Positions 18,429-27,374 of a stretch of DNA of 64,000 bases are shown here, piece after piece; within the stretch, counting starts at the first letter, position 1, and each line of letters begins with the position of its first letter. The translations under genes and the position numbers were made by a program. Origin of the DNA: Cryobacterium sp. M96. GTDB taxonomy: Bacteria; Actinomycetota; Actinomycetes; Actinomycetales; Microbacteriaceae. The notes beneath the pieces are model-generated. The model worked only from the letters and a program-made list of their open reading frames with translations, was not told where the DNA came from and did no database searches. The DNA lies in contig NZ_PJJS01000050.1 of assembly GCF_002929845.1 (NCBI RefSeq), forward strand, positions 48,138-112,137, read 5' to 3'.

Positions 18429-18789
18429 TCTTCAGGAAACGTAACGCAGTTTTCGCAGTTGACTCGGGCTTTCCCTAGCTGCCTCACGGTGAGCACAGCG
18501 AAGTGGTCAGCGAATGGCCGAGTCTGGGCTTCGAGTTTCCGACGAAGGCCCGACCTTCGTTATCACGCCGATTCTCAGGCATTGCTGCACGGTCAGGGTC
18601 CGACCCAGAGCTTGCGCGGGTCTGTTGGCTTCCGTCCAGACGACCAAGATCTGCGCGGTGAAAGTTCCATGTTGCAATGCCCTTCAAGTGCGCCGGTGAA
18701 GCGATTCGCACGATGGTCTCAATGGCGCCCCACCAGCGATCCGCGTTTGGTGCGGCATCGCAGAAACATGCCTCTGGCTTAGATCGGCA
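18429..18789. other. 361-bp stretch without a recognisable gene
   Basis: It lies between the right end of the IS256 element and the 3' end of a membrane protein gene. A minus-strand frame (about 18484-18770) is open for roughly 90 codons but has no ribosome site or family I recognise. I see no repeat or RNA gene in it. Confidence 0.4.
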
Positions 18790-19290
18790 CTATTGATCCT
18801 GTTCTGGGTCCGCGTGGACACGCGACGTCGGTTTGGTGGCTGGGCGAAACACGATCGCGACGATCAAAATAACAATTAGAGGCAGCAACGCAGCAGACGA
18901 AATGATGATTCCAGAGGGTTGGCCCCTGTCACAATCGCTTTCAAGGCCAGCAGCACTGAGCGGAAACGCGCCCACGACAACGAATGGCAGCAGACAGATC
19001 ACGAGTACCGGCACGGTGAAGAAGGTGGCGATCGATATCCCGCGGGCGGCTGGCTGGCCACGAGTGATTCTCCGCGCAGCAATCCAGAGCAAGAATCCCG
19101 CAGATCCCAGAATGGCTGCGATTGGCACAGAAGTACGAGCCTCTTCAAGTTGCACCCAGCATTTCGCCGCCCGCGAGGCAGGCGAAAGCAATGCCCAGCT
19201 TGCGAAATAGGAAGATACGAACGCGACACCAACGAGGATTCCGGCGACGACGCTGAATCGCGAGCGAGCGTCCACTTTTGGGTCCGTCAC
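18790..19290 (-). CDS. hypothetical four-helix membrane protein
   Basis: 166 residues, GTG start. Four hydrophobic segments are visible (about 13-35, 54-69, 84-107, 127-148), with a cysteine in the first loop (AAKCWVQLEEA) and another in the last (ESDCDRGQ), which could pair outside the membrane. The C-terminus is polar. I do not recognise the family. It lies in the lower-GC stretch between two insertion sequences. Confidence 0.65.
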   Translation of the reverse strand: MTDPKVDARSRFSVVAGILVGVAFVSSYFASWALLSPASRAAKCWVQLEEARTSVPIAAILGSAGFLLWIAARRITRGQPAARGISIATFFTVPVLVICLLPFVVVGAFPLSAAGLESDCDRGQPSGIIISSAALLPLIVILIVAIVFRPATKPTSRVHADPEQDQ

Positions 19291-19490
19291 TTCACGACGT
19301 TAGGTGCCGAAGCTCGAACTGACGCCGAGAGGTTCGTGGTGGTCCCCGGCGTGCCCGGCGTGAGTGCGATGAACCCTGCGTGCACTGGTAGGACTCCTCC
19401 TGAGGTTTCGATCCGGACTCTAACGTGTTCGTTCCACTCGCCTGCAACGCCAACTCCACTCTGGAGTGACGAAATGAAGCTTCGTTTCAC
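19287..19490 (-). CDS. possible small ORF, 67 aa
   Basis: A GTG at 19490 overlaps the stop of the VOC gene by four bases (GTGA), and the frame ends where the next membrane protein starts. This spacing suggests a coupled gene. The sequence (VKRSFISSLQSGVGVAGEW ... APNVVK) shows no family I know, and the overlap could be chance. Confidence 0.3.
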   Translation of the reverse strand: MKRSFISSLQSGVGVAGEWNEHVRVRIETSGGVLPVHAGFIALTPGTPGTTTNLSASVRASAPNVVK

Positions 19491-19831
19491 TCATTTCGAT
19501 AGAAGTCCAAGACGATTCCTTCCGGCCCTTGGACCAGTACCGAGGTCGTCCCCCAATCGGTAGTGACGGGTCCGAGGAGAATCTCAACGCCGTTTGCTCG
19601 CGCATTTTGGGCAGCGAGCTCCACATCCACTGTCTCAAAATGCAGAATGACACCTTCTGCGCGCCGCATAGGGATAAGCGCGGTAGTGGAAAACATGAGC
19701 GCCGTAGCCCCTATCGAAACCCGAGCAAAACCGTCGTCCAAGACATCTGGGTCAACGTTCAGGAGCTTGCTCACCAGGAGAGCCGACGACTTAACGTCAG
19801 AAACGATTAGGTCGATTTGATTGAGGTTCAC
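19487..19831 (-). CDS. VOC family (glyoxalase/bleomycin-resistance fold) protein
   Basis: 114 residues, GTG start at 19831 behind GGAGG. One vicinal-oxygen-chelate module pair: LNQIDLIVSDVKSSALL at the start, LHFETVDVELAAQNARANG in the middle and VQGPEGIVLDFYRNE at the end. The closing Glu-Gly-Ile-Val-Leu-Asp-Phe and C-terminal Glu fit the family. The substrate is unknown. Probably first of a short minus-strand operon between the two insertion sequences. Confidence 0.85.
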   Translation of the reverse strand: MNLNQIDLIVSDVKSSALLVSKLLNVDPDVLDDGFARVSIGATALMFSTTALIPMRRAEGVILHFETVDVELAAQNARANGVEILLGPVTTDWGTTSVLVQGPEGIVLDFYRNE

Positions 19832-20036
19832 AGTTCCTCCATGGCCGCTGACGCATTGGCTCTACTCTTCCGATCCTGCATCACGACGACAGTGATAAAC
19901 CGAGGTCGACTTCCACAGGGCCTTGCCGACAAGCGCTGGCTGCGGCCAGCCTAGCCGTCAGCGGCGCCCAACCCGGGAATTGCCCGTCCCCAGCTCCGGC
20001 GTTCGGTGCGAGCTCGAATTCCCCGACACCCCCCGC

Positions 20037-21696
20037 CTAAGCCTCGATCCACCGGTCAGCCTGGCTGATCCGGGTCACCGGCGTTTGATCTGAGGTTTCT
20101 GGTGGTGGGCATGGCGGTGCGGCCGGCCTTGCTGCCGGTGGTGTTCCTGGTTTGGTTGCGCCGTGGGGCTGGGTGGTCAGATGGTGGCTGTTCGTGGCGG
20201 GCCGCAGGCCGCCGCGAACAGGGCTGTCCATCCGGTTTCCCAGGGCCAGCTGGCCGGGAGATGCAGGACGTGTTTCCGGGCCGAGGTCGAGATACGGGCC
20301 GGAATCTGAATCAGTTTGCGGCGGATGGTTTCGGTGCGTGCCTTGCGGAGGGTGCTGCCGGCGATGGTGCCGGCGGCGCGGGCGAGGTTGAACGCGATCG
20401 TGGCCAGCACCAGCCAGGCGGCGTTGGCGGTGAATTTCCCGGAGGGCAGGTGCGCCAGCGCACTGTCTTTGAGGTCGGCGTTGACCTGCTCGATGATCGC
20501 GTGTTGCCGGTGGGTTTTGTCTGCGGTGACGGTGTCCAGGGTGCTGGTGGTGAAGAACGCGTGGAACCGGTGCGTGTCGAAGAGGGTGGGTTGTCCGGCG
20601 CCTTCGAACGGGTTCAGTTCCGGGATCCGCCGCACGACCAACCGTCCCGTGATGCGTTCGCTGATCTTCCTCGAGCTGAACGCGGTGAACGGCACCTCGG
20701 CGACCTCGGCGGAGGAAATCCAGGTGCCGGTGGTCTCGTCCCGGATCGCGTCGGTGTAATCAATCGTCGTCCAGGCGTCATCAGGGATCGTGGCGATAGC
20801 GCGTTTCACGGTCGGATCCATGCGGGCGGTGATGGAGACTTTCGCGCCGGCCCGGTGCGCGGCCGAGACCACAGCATGGCCATAGAACGCGCTGTCGGCG
20901 CGCAGCAGCACCAGCCCGGACGCGGTCCCTGAGCGCAACCGTGTCACGGTCGCCAGGACATCGGCCACGAACTTCCCCGCCCCGCGCGGGGACCCGGCGG
21001 CGCCTTTCCGGAGCCGGGCGCCGATGATGGCCGGCGCGGCAGATGTAGTCGAGACGATTCCGATCAACGCGTTTAGCCCGCGCACTCCGGAGTATCCGTA
21101 GCCGGAGCCCTGTTTCTTGTAACCGTGGACTTCTTTGATGGTGTCGTCGATATCGACCAGGGCGTAGTCATCGATCCCGGCTACGATCGGTGCGACCTGG
21201 GCGACGTTGACCAGCCACCGCCTGGCGACTGCGTCGAGCTGGCGGACGTGGCCGAAAGTGAACGCACGCAGGAACGAGCCCAGAGTGGAGGGTGCGTAGG
21301 TGCCGACGAAGAGTTTCTTCATCCCGCCGTGCCGGAGCAGGGCCATATCGTCGATGGAATCGGCGCTGGCGCGCATCCCTGCGACCAAAGCGGTGACCTT
21401 TAACCCGGCGTTTGCACCGAAGTAGCCGGGCAACGTCAACCACCGATTAGCCAGCTCGGCCAGACCCGTCGAGACCGCCAAGGCCATCGCCGGAATGAGC
21501 CCGGCAGCCGACACGAGATTGGTGTCGTCGAAGGTCGCTGACAGGGACGTGGATCTATGGAACAGTTGCATCTACGAGATGTCCTCTTGATGTGGTGAAT
21601 AAACGCCGTGGTAAGCCTTATTTTTCCTGATCAAAAGGGCATTCTCTGTTTATCGCGCCGCTAACTCCTCAACTCGACCGGTGGATCGAGGCTAAG
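20037..21696. mobile_element. IS1380-family insertion sequence
   Basis: Terminal inverted repeats of 21 bp with one mismatch flank a single transposase gene; both begin CTnAGCCTCGATCCACCGG when read inwards (20037-20057 and 21676-21696). The flanking 4 bp (CCGC, ACTG) do not match, so no target duplication is seen. About 200 bp upstream (19832-20036) hold no gene I can support. Confidence 0.9.
20177..21571 (-). CDS. IS1380 family transposase
   Basis: 464 residues, start ATG at 21571. DDE transposase with the first Asp in VDIDDTIKEV, the second in LLRADSAFYG and the C-terminal region IIEQVNADLKDSALAHLPSG characteristic of IS1380. The frame is uninterrupted. It lies within clear inverted repeats and so is probably complete. 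Confidence 0.95.
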   Translation of the reverse strand: MQLFHRSTSLSATFDDTNLVSAAGLIPAMALAVSTGLAELANRWLTLPGYFGANAGLKVTALVAGMRASADSIDDMALLRHGGMKKLFVGTYAPSTLGSFLRAFTFGHVRQLDAVARRWLVNVAQVAPIVAGIDDYALVDIDDTIKEVHGYKKQGSGYGYSGVRGLNALIGIVSTTSAAPAIIGARLRKGAAGSPRGAGKFVADVLATVTRLRSGTASGLVLLRADSAFYGHAVVSAAHRAGAKVSITARMDPTVKRAIATIPDDAWTTIDYTDAIRDETTGTWISSAEVAEVPFTAFSSRKISERITGRLVVRRIPELNPFEGAGQPTLFDTHRFHAFFTTSTLDTVTADKTHRQHAIIEQVNADLKDSALAHLPSGKFTANAAWLVLATIAFNLARAAGTIAGSTLRKARTETIRRKLIQIPARISTSARKHVLHLPASWPWETGWTALFAAACGPPRTATI

Positions 21697-21727
21697 ACTG
21701 CGCGCCGAAGGTTCGGCTATCAGGCGT

Positions 21728-22192
21728 TCAGAGCGATCCCGGCTTCAGATCGTATGTCACCCATTTTGTCGAAGTGGCGGTCGAGTCATAAAGGCGCCGG
21801 GCACGAGTGTTGTCCTCCGCCGTGATCCAGCGGACGACTGAGCTGCCCTCACCGTCGGCCAATGAGGAGAGTTCGCTGAGTAGCGCCCGCCCGACGCCGG
21901 AACCGCGAGTGTTCGGGGACGTGAACAGATCGTCGAGGAAGATTCCCACGCTGCCAGTGGAAGGCCGGGCAAATCGTCGATAGTGCGCGAGTCCCACGAG
22001 GCGATCCCCGGAACTGGCAACGAAGGCATTAACTTCATGCCCGCCGTCGTTGATCCAAGTCCACACACGTTCAACAATGCTTTCATCAGGGGAAAGTGCG
22101 TAAAACGCTCGATATTCCCCATACAGCCCCGCCCACTCGGCGAAATCTGATGCCTGGACCCCGCGAACCGAGACCGTGTCGTCTGTACTCAT
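21728..22192 (-). CDS. GNAT family N-acetyltransferase
   Basis: 154 residues. The acetyl-CoA binding motif is TRGSGVGRALLSEL in the middle, preceded by the strand VGIFLDDLFTSP, and followed by WITAEDNTRARRLYDS, a usual motif-B helix. It transfers an acetyl group to an unknown amine. It starts 31 bp beyond the right end of the IS1380 element, on the same strand as its neighbours downstream. Confidence 0.92.
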   Translation of the reverse strand: MSTDDTVSVRGVQASDFAEWAGLYGEYRAFYALSPDESIVERVWTWINDGGHEVNAFVASSGDRLVGLAHYRRFARPSTGSVGIFLDDLFTSPNTRGSGVGRALLSELSSLADGEGSSVVRWITAEDNTRARRLYDSTATSTKWVTYDLKPGSL

Positions 22193-22259
22193 CGCCCCAG
22201 AGTAGCGGCCCGCATTCTGTTCCCGAGGAAGGCTAATTGCCCGGCCGCGGATCGGCGAC

Positions 22260-22592
22260 CTAGAGATTAGTCAATTGCGTCAGCAGAGTCTCGGCTGCGC
22301 CGGTGATGCTGCCGACTGCGGAGGCGGTGAAGATACCAGCCACTCCCCAGAACCAGTAACGGTCACTCCGACCCGCTTTCATCCGGTTGAGCGCCAGCCA
22401 CCAAGCCGCCACCGTCGCCAAGGTGGAGGCGATTACGGTACCGAACGCCATCCGGACGAAGTCTGCTGCGTCTGGAGCACCCCAGGAGTTGATCGCGAGA
22501 ACGATACAGAACGGAACGATGATCATCCCCACGAATCCGATGAGCACCGGAGACACAGCGCGTCGTGTCTGAGTACTTGTCTGGGTTGTCAT
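22260..22592 (-). CDS. small membrane protein, 110 aa
   Basis: ATG at 22592; the frame is open further upstream but that part is Cys/Arg-rich and unlike a gene start. Three hydrophobic helices (about 17-36, 45-67, 83-104) separated by short loops with LNRMKAGRSDRYWFWG. No family recognised. It lies between the MFS and GNAT genes on the same strand. Confidence 0.6.
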   Translation of the reverse strand: MTTQTSTQTRRAVSPVLIGFVGMIIVPFCIVLAINSWGAPDAADFVRMAFGTVIASTLATVAAWWLALNRMKAGRSDRYWFWGVAGIFTASAVGSITGAAETLLTQLTNL

Positions 22593-22672
22593 GCGGTGAG
22601 TCTCGCAGGTCTCGCCCCTGCAGACGACGCAATCGTTCCCGCGATCCGCAAAGGGTTCCTGCAATCATTCAA

Positions 22673-23887
22673 TTAGGCGGAGGGTCGTCGCCAGAGTCTC
22701 GCGGAGATGCCGGCGCTGAGAGCGACGAAGACGGCGGCTGCCGCAGCTGTGGTGAGGAAAGTTGAACTCACGTTCCAGCTCTCGACGAGGAAGCCGCTGA
22801 GCGCGCTCCCGGCCGCAGCACCGACGTTGTGAGCGGTGTTCACCCACGTTGTTGACTCGGTCTGTCGGGTCGTCCCACCAAAATCGTTGGCTGCAAAATA
22901 CGCCACGATCATGACCGGGGAAAGGAAGAGTCCAGCGGCCGAAATGACCAGTCCCAGGGAGATCGTCGACGTTGCGAGGCCAGCACCGGCAGAGGCCATG
23001 ATGAACAATATCGCCAGGATCACGAGTTGGCGCTGCGAGGACACCGTGATCTGAAGAGCGCCATAGGCAAGGCCTCCAACGGCGCTGCCGGCCGCGAACA
23101 GGGCGAGGACAACCCCCACCGCTGCGGCATTACCGAGGGTAGCAATCATGGCCGGGACCGCAACGTAGATGGTGCCGACCACAAGGCCGGCTGCCAGCAC
23201 CGGCAGGAGCAGTGCGATGAATCGCGGTTCTGTGAGCAGGGGCGCAGCGCTGGCTGCGTCCCTGCGTGACGCGTCGACCGGGGTCGCGGCCATCGTGGGG
23301 GAAGACATCATCAGTGTTGTCCCGACCAGGATCAGTGCGGCAGAGATGAGTAGGGCGGTACTCGGGTCGATGATGACCAAGAGCAGGCCGGACAAGGCGG
23401 GGCCGACAAGGTAGAGCAACTCCTCGAGGACTGCGTCCAGACTCAAAGCCTTTTTCAGGAGAACTGGAGTCGGGGTCAACGACGCCCAGGCGACCCGCAT
23501 TGTCGGGCCCAACGGTGGAGCGAACGCGCCGAGGAGGCCGGCCACCGTCACGCATAACCAAACTGGTGCGCCCGAGCTCGTGAGCAGTGCGAGAGCGACC
23601 AAGCTCAACCCGAAAACGCTGCTGAGCAGGAGGAGGACAAGGCGGCGTCCGAATCGATCGATGAGGCGGGCTCTGGCTGGTGCGAGGAAACCGGCACCAG
23701 CCCCGTATGCGCCGACCGCTATACCGGCGGCGGAGAAGGACTGGGTCACTTGTTCAACTGCGAAGAGGAGAGGCAGACCGACGAGAGGATAAGCGAAGCG
23801 TCCGGTCAGGGCACTCGAGAAAACAAAGGGGACGTGTTTGAGTCTGAGAACATCCGCGTAGGTCGCGGACAGAGTCGTTGCGGGCAT
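22673..23887 (-). CDS. MFS transporter
   Basis: 404 residues, about 12 membrane helices with the motif-A loop RLIDRFGRRLV after helix 2 and a longer central cytoplasmic loop (DASRRDAASA) between helices 6 and 7. It resembles drug/metabolite exporters of the major facilitator superfamily; the substrate is unknown. The upstream 238 bp (23888-24125) contain no gene I can support. Confidence 0.9.
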   Translation of the reverse strand: MPATTLSATYADVLRLKHVPFVFSSALTGRFAYPLVGLPLLFAVEQVTQSFSAAGIAVGAYGAGAGFLAPARARLIDRFGRRLVLLLLSSVFGLSLVALALLTSSGAPVWLCVTVAGLLGAFAPPLGPTMRVAWASLTPTPVLLKKALSLDAVLEELLYLVGPALSGLLLVIIDPSTALLISAALILVGTTLMMSSPTMAATPVDASRRDAASAAPLLTEPRFIALLLPVLAAGLVVGTIYVAVPAMIATLGNAAAVGVVLALFAAGSAVGGLAYGALQITVSSQRQLVILAILFIMASAGAGLATSTISLGLVISAAGLFLSPVMIVAYFAANDFGGTTRQTESTTWVNTAHNVGAAAGSALSGFLVESWNVSSTFLTTAAAAAVFVALSAGISARLWRRPSA

Positions 23888-24125
23888 GGTTGAGCTCCGT
23901 GAGAAATGGCGCGGCTTTTGCGCGCAGTGAATGAGGACCTGCTAGCTGAAGAAGTCAGCCCGGTCTTCAATCACAGATGGGGAGCATGCCGTAACGATAG
24001 CGGACGGGTGGCCAGACCGACGTCCACCCACCGACACTGACCGACCCGGCTGGCGACCGGAGATGCCGCGCAGACCGTTCCGCGAAGGATTAGTGGTCTA
24101 AGGCTTTCAGTGGGACGCCTCAGGA

Positions 24126-24455
24126 TCAAGAGTCCGCGTTATCGAGGTGATCGAAGCCAACTGCAATCTTCCTCAGCGCACGAATGTGGTCGTCGAACGC
24201 GTTTCTACCTGTTGCGGTGAGGCGGAGCCAGGTGAGGCGGCGGGAGTCGTCGCGCGATGCTGACGTTTTCTTGGTGATGCTGACGAAGCCGGCGTCAATG
24301 AGTGCCTTCGATTGTTTCGAGAGCGTGGCGTCGCTGACGCCGAGCGTGTCGCGGAGCACGGCGAAGTCAAGCTCGTCGACTGAGCGGAGGAGTCCGCATA
24401 TCCGCAATCGCAGCGGTGCATGAATGGTCTCGTTGAAGGTGCCATCAGCGGACAT
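24126..24455 (-). CDS. winged-helix transcriptional regulator (MarR-like, HTH_34 type)
   Basis: 109 residues: a single winged-helix DNA-binding domain with LRICGLLRSVDELDFAVLRD, the recognition helix SDATLSKQSKALIDAG and a wing with RRLTWLRLTATGR. This type usually sits next to a small membrane protein and represses its own operon; here it overlaps the 3' end of such a gene by 11 bp. The ligand is unknown. Confidence 0.88.
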   Translation of the reverse strand: MSADGTFNETIHAPLRLRICGLLRSVDELDFAVLRDTLGVSDATLSKQSKALIDAGFVSITKKTSASRDDSRRLTWLRLTATGRNAFDDHIRALRKIAVGFDHLDNADS

Positions 24456-24915
24456 GGTGAAGACGCTCTCGCATCGACGAGAAGATCAGGCTCGCGAGCC
24501 AGAAGACCAATACAAAGGCCACGACTGCTGGAATCACAATCCACCAAAATAGGCCGCTGGCAGCAAATCCCAAGGAGACGCTGAAGAGCGCGAGCGAGCC
24601 CAACACTGCCGCGGCGAATGCCGCCCATGCCTGCACCCCAAACCGCGTGAATTTGATGCCTGTCGCCCGGTATGACAGGCCCACCAACAGAATTCCGGCA
24701 ACAAGTGCCGTGATCAGCACGAATCCTCCGGCTCCCTCGCCAGGGAAAGCGGGTGTCATCACATAGCTGGCCGCGATGAGTCCGAATCCAGGGGCGAGCC
24801 ATTTCGGGGTCCGGACCTTCTCAACAAGACGGGCCCGGTCAGCTTGGAGTTCCTCAAAGAGCCCCGCGACAATTCGAGCGTCATCCGGCCCGCTCGGCAC
24901 CAAGTTGTTTTCCAT
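24445..24915 (-). CDS. membrane protein paired with winged-helix regulator
   Basis: 156 residues, ATG at 24915. A soluble N-terminus (1-38) is followed by four helices (about 42-60, 64-80, 92-116, 121-146) ending in SMRERLHHVR. The overlap with the regulator gene downstream indicates one operon. Function unknown; a link to membrane stress is possible but unsupported. Confidence 0.75.
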   Translation of the reverse strand: MENNLVPSGPDDARIVAGLFEELQADRARLVEKVRTPKWLAPGFGLIAASYVMTPAFPGEGAGGFVLITALVAGILLVGLSYRATGIKFTRFGVQAWAAFAAAVLGSLALFSVSLGFAASGLFWWIVIPAVVAFVLVFWLASLIFSSMRERLHHVR

Positions 24916-25098
24916 GGCGGTAAGTCTATCAAGTCATTTTCCGCAACTGCAAGTAACTAGGGCTGGACATGGCCACTACCCAGTAATACGGGTGCGTGGG
25001 CTGATCCCCCGTCGAACAGCTCCACTCGCGTAGATATATCTTCGATTAATAATCAATTTCTAGCGGGGCACGCTCTAAGAATGGCGTGGCGTCCCCTT

Positions 25099-25509
25099 TT
25101 ATTGGAGCTCCACGTCGTCGGGCGGCATCGACGCAGGCACGATCCTGGCGGTGGTGTCCGTGCGAGGGTAGAGATGACCCTGGTCAGGATCGCAGTCGCG
25201 GAACGGCCCATTGCCTTTGTCGAAGATGACGGCGGCGTGGCGGTCCCAGTGGTTGATCCACCAGAACGAAACGGCGCCGGCGTCGCCGTCCATAACGCTG
25301 GCGTCAGCTTGCATGCTGGCCTGCCAGAGGGCCTTGAACCGGGCGACGATCTCAGGGTGTAGCCACCATTGGGTGCACCACGGCGTGGGCCTGGTGCCGA
25401 CGACCTCGACGGTGGCGAGGTGACCGATCAGCAAATCAAGAAACATTTGGCGAACGTCGACCGCGTCCTCTTTAGTGTTGGTCGAGTCGTAGTCGTCGTA
25501 CTCAGTCAT
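25099..25509 (-). CDS. DUF4913 family protein
   Basis: 136 residues. The central block PWCTQWWLHPEIVARFKALW and SFWWINHWDRH is typical of DUF4913, a small protein found beside conjugation genes of actinobacterial plasmids and integrative elements. It overlaps the end of a TraG-like fragment by 8 bp, as in those elements. It seems intact, but its partner genes are missing, so it is probably a relic. Confidence 0.8.
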   Translation of the reverse strand: MTEYDDYDSTNTKEDAVDVRQMFLDLLIGHLATVEVVGTRPTPWCTQWWLHPEIVARFKALWQASMQADASVMDGDAGAVSFWWINHWDRHAAVIFDKGNGPFRDCDPDQGHLYPRTDTTARIVPASMPPDDVELQ

Positions 25510-26131
25510 GAGCTGCTACCTCCGCTGCAATGGTGTCGTCCGGCACCGGGATCTGTGCCGGCGCGAGGCTCGGCGTCCTGGTCGGGGTGCGGTTGATGGT
25601 GGTGGTGAGGGTCTTATCGCGGAACCAGGGGACGGTGTTGACCATGACGGGTCGGCATTTGGAGCTGAAGACGATGGCGCGCCATTCGGGGAGGGAGCCG
25701 AGGGCGGCGATGTCAAGGGTGTTGACCTTGCGGGTGTTGGTGGAGGTGGATTGGTGGCCGTCTTTGCCGGTGGAGCTGCCGTAGTTGATTTCGTCGTGTT
25801 CGCCGATGAGGGCGGCCAGCGAGCGGAGGAAGTCGTCGTCGCCGGAACCACCGCCGAACACGCGGGTGGCGACGGCGTCCCAGAGGGTCTGCCACCCGTC
25901 TTTCCCGAACGCGTCGATCGCTTGGGCGCGGGATTGGAAGTAGGAGTTGAGGATGATGCCCATCGACCCGTAGAACGAATACACCGAGGGCAGTTCGGGC
26001 CAGCGGACGATGTTCGCGCACTCGTTGAGCTCCATCACCAGCGGGACCGGGAGCCGGCCGCCGTTTCGCTGCGCGGCGGTTTCGGCGGTTTTGCAGATGG
26101 CGCGGATGAGGGCGACGAATTCGACGGACAT
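25502..26131 (-). pseudogene. TraG/VirD4-like coupling ATPase, C-terminal fragment
   Basis: 209 codons matching only the C-terminal third of a conjugative coupling protein: PLVMELNECANIVRWPELPS (Walker B-like region) and GIILNSYFQSRAQA, then LWDAVATRVFGGG. The P-loop and membrane anchor are absent. The apparent ATG at 26131 lies inside the left arm of an 87-bp palindromic element, so the gene was cut at or near that element. With DUF4913 this is the remnant of an integrative conjugative element or plasmid. Confidence 0.8.
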
Positions 26132-26199
26132 TCTGGCCGAAACGCCGCAAAAACCTGGGAAAGAGCGCTCTCCTGGCAGAATCTCCGTCGAATTCGTTC
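26113..26199. repeat. 87-bp palindromic element, copy 2
   Basis: Left arm GAATTCGACGGACATTCT, right arm AGAATCTCCGTCGAATTC; one arm mismatch (ACATT for AGATT). The interior is unlike the other copies but the length is again 87 bp. It sits exactly at the broken 5' end of the TraG-like fragment and about 90 bp before the AI-2E family gene, at the right edge of the foreign region. Confidence 0.85.
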
Positions 26200-26291
26200 G
26201 ACGCCGGGCCGAGGTTCCGCCCGAATCGGTTAGGAGGCACTCGGCCGGGCAGCCGTTTACCGATGCTGCAACAGGTGCCTATGGTGTCAGC

Positions 26292-27284
26292 ATGCGCGCC
26301 GAGGACCCCTCATCCCCGTCCCTGCAGACCCTACTGACCAGCCGGCTCGGCCGGTGGGCCATCCGCTCCACCCAGATCGTCGTCGTGGTCGTGCTGACCG
26401 CCGGCGCCGTCTACGCTCTGGTGCGGGTGCAACTCGTGGTGATCCCCGTTCTCGTGGCGCTCATCCTGGCATCGGCGCTGGCACCGCTGGTCGGCTGGCT
26501 GCGCACGCGCGGCCTCCCGGTCATTCTCGCGACCTGGATCACCCTGTTGGCAGGGGCACTCATCCTCGGCGGCATCGTCACGCTCATCGTCTTCGCGGTG
26601 CGCAACCAGTGGGGTGCGCTGGTGGTGGCGGCTGGCGACGGGCTCGACGAACTACAGGGGCTGCTGGTCGAGGGCCCGATCGCGCTCGACTCGGAGCAGT
26701 TCAACGCGGTGCGTGATGCGATCGTGGGCTTCGTCACCCCGACGGTTCTCGGCCAGTACGTGCGGGGAACGGCGATCATCGCCCTCTTCGACGCCGTTCT
26801 GATCGGCGTCGGGCTGGCCATCCTGCAAGTTCCGCTGGCCCTGCCGCTGGCTGTGATCGTGTTCCTCACGGCGTTCATCCCACTGATCGGGGCGACCATC
26901 GCGGGCATCCTGGCTGCCCTCGTGGCGTTGGTGGCCAATGGGCCGCTCGTGGCGCTGATCGTTGTGGCCATCGTGATCGTGGTCAACCAGATCGAGGGCG
27001 ACCTGCTCAACCCGGTGGTGATGGCGGGGGCGTTGAAACTGCATCCGCTGGTGATCCTCGTCGCTTTGACCGTGGGCACCATCCTCGGCGGTATCGCCGG
27101 GGCCGTTCTGGCGGTCCCGCTCGTCGCCGTGGGCTGGGCGATGATCAAGGTTTGGGACAGGCCGGATCAGTCGATCACCCAGCGGGCGAAGTTCTCCATC
27201 CGGCACCGGCCTCAGCCGGCGAAGCCCGCCGAGGCCGCCCCATTGTCGGCTCGGGGTGGCGAGCCTACGATAGGCGGCATCTGA
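26292..27284 (+). CDS. AI-2E family transporter (PerM-like)
   Basis: 330 residues, about seven membrane helices. The family core is plain: GQYVRGTAIIALFDAVLIGV, then FIPLIGATIAGILAAL, QIEGDLLNPVVMAGALKLHP and a final GAVLAVPLVAVGWAM. Members export autoinducer-2 or act as Na+/H+ antiporters; the substrate here is unknown. ATG at 26292; the upstream frame runs through the palindromic element and is not coding. Confidence 0.92.
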   Translation: MRAEDPSSPSLQTLLTSRLGRWAIRSTQIVVVVVLTAGAVYALVRVQLVVIPVLVALILASALAPLVGWLRTRGLPVILATWITLLAGALILGGIVTLIVFAVRNQWGALVVAAGDGLDELQGLLVEGPIALDSEQFNAVRDAIVGFVTPTVLGQYVRGTAIIALFDAVLIGVGLAILQVPLALPLAVIVFLTAFIPLIGATIAGILAALVALVANGPLVALIVVAIVIVVNQIEGDLLNPVVMAGALKLHPLVILVALTVGTILGGIAGAVLAVPLVAVGWAMIKVWDRPDQSITQRAKFSIRHRPQPAKPAEAAPLSARGGEPTIGGI

Positions 27285-27298
27285 CCGGGGAGGCACAG

Positions 27299-27370
27299 GT
27301 GGCGATTTCACCGCTGAAAGCAGCCATCGACCGAGCCTTCGCCGCCATCGGCAACGCGAGGAAGGCCTGA
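27299..27370 (+). CDS. possible 23-residue leader peptide or gene remnant
   Basis: GTG at 27299 with GGGGAGG upstream opens a 23-codon frame (VAISPLKAAIDRAFAAIGNA...) ending 4 bp before the HAD gene. It is helix-prone and alanine-rich. It may be a small translated leader or the remains of a deleted gene; no homology is recognised. Confidence 0.3.
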   Translation: MAISPLKAAIDRAFAAIGNARKA

Positions 27371-27374
27371 GGCG

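Noticed and set aside
16954..18483. CCTAGCTGCC on both sides of the IS256 element as a possible target duplication
   Set aside because: The copies lie about 40 bp from the element ends, not next to them, and are 10 bp long in an otherwise different context.
18484..18770. Possible gene on the minus strand after the IS256 element
   Set aside because: About 90 codons, no ribosome site, no recognised motif and unremarkable composition.
17001..21696. Composite transposon formed by the two insertion sequences
   Set aside because: They belong to different families (IS256 and IS1380), so their ends cannot be used together by one transposase.
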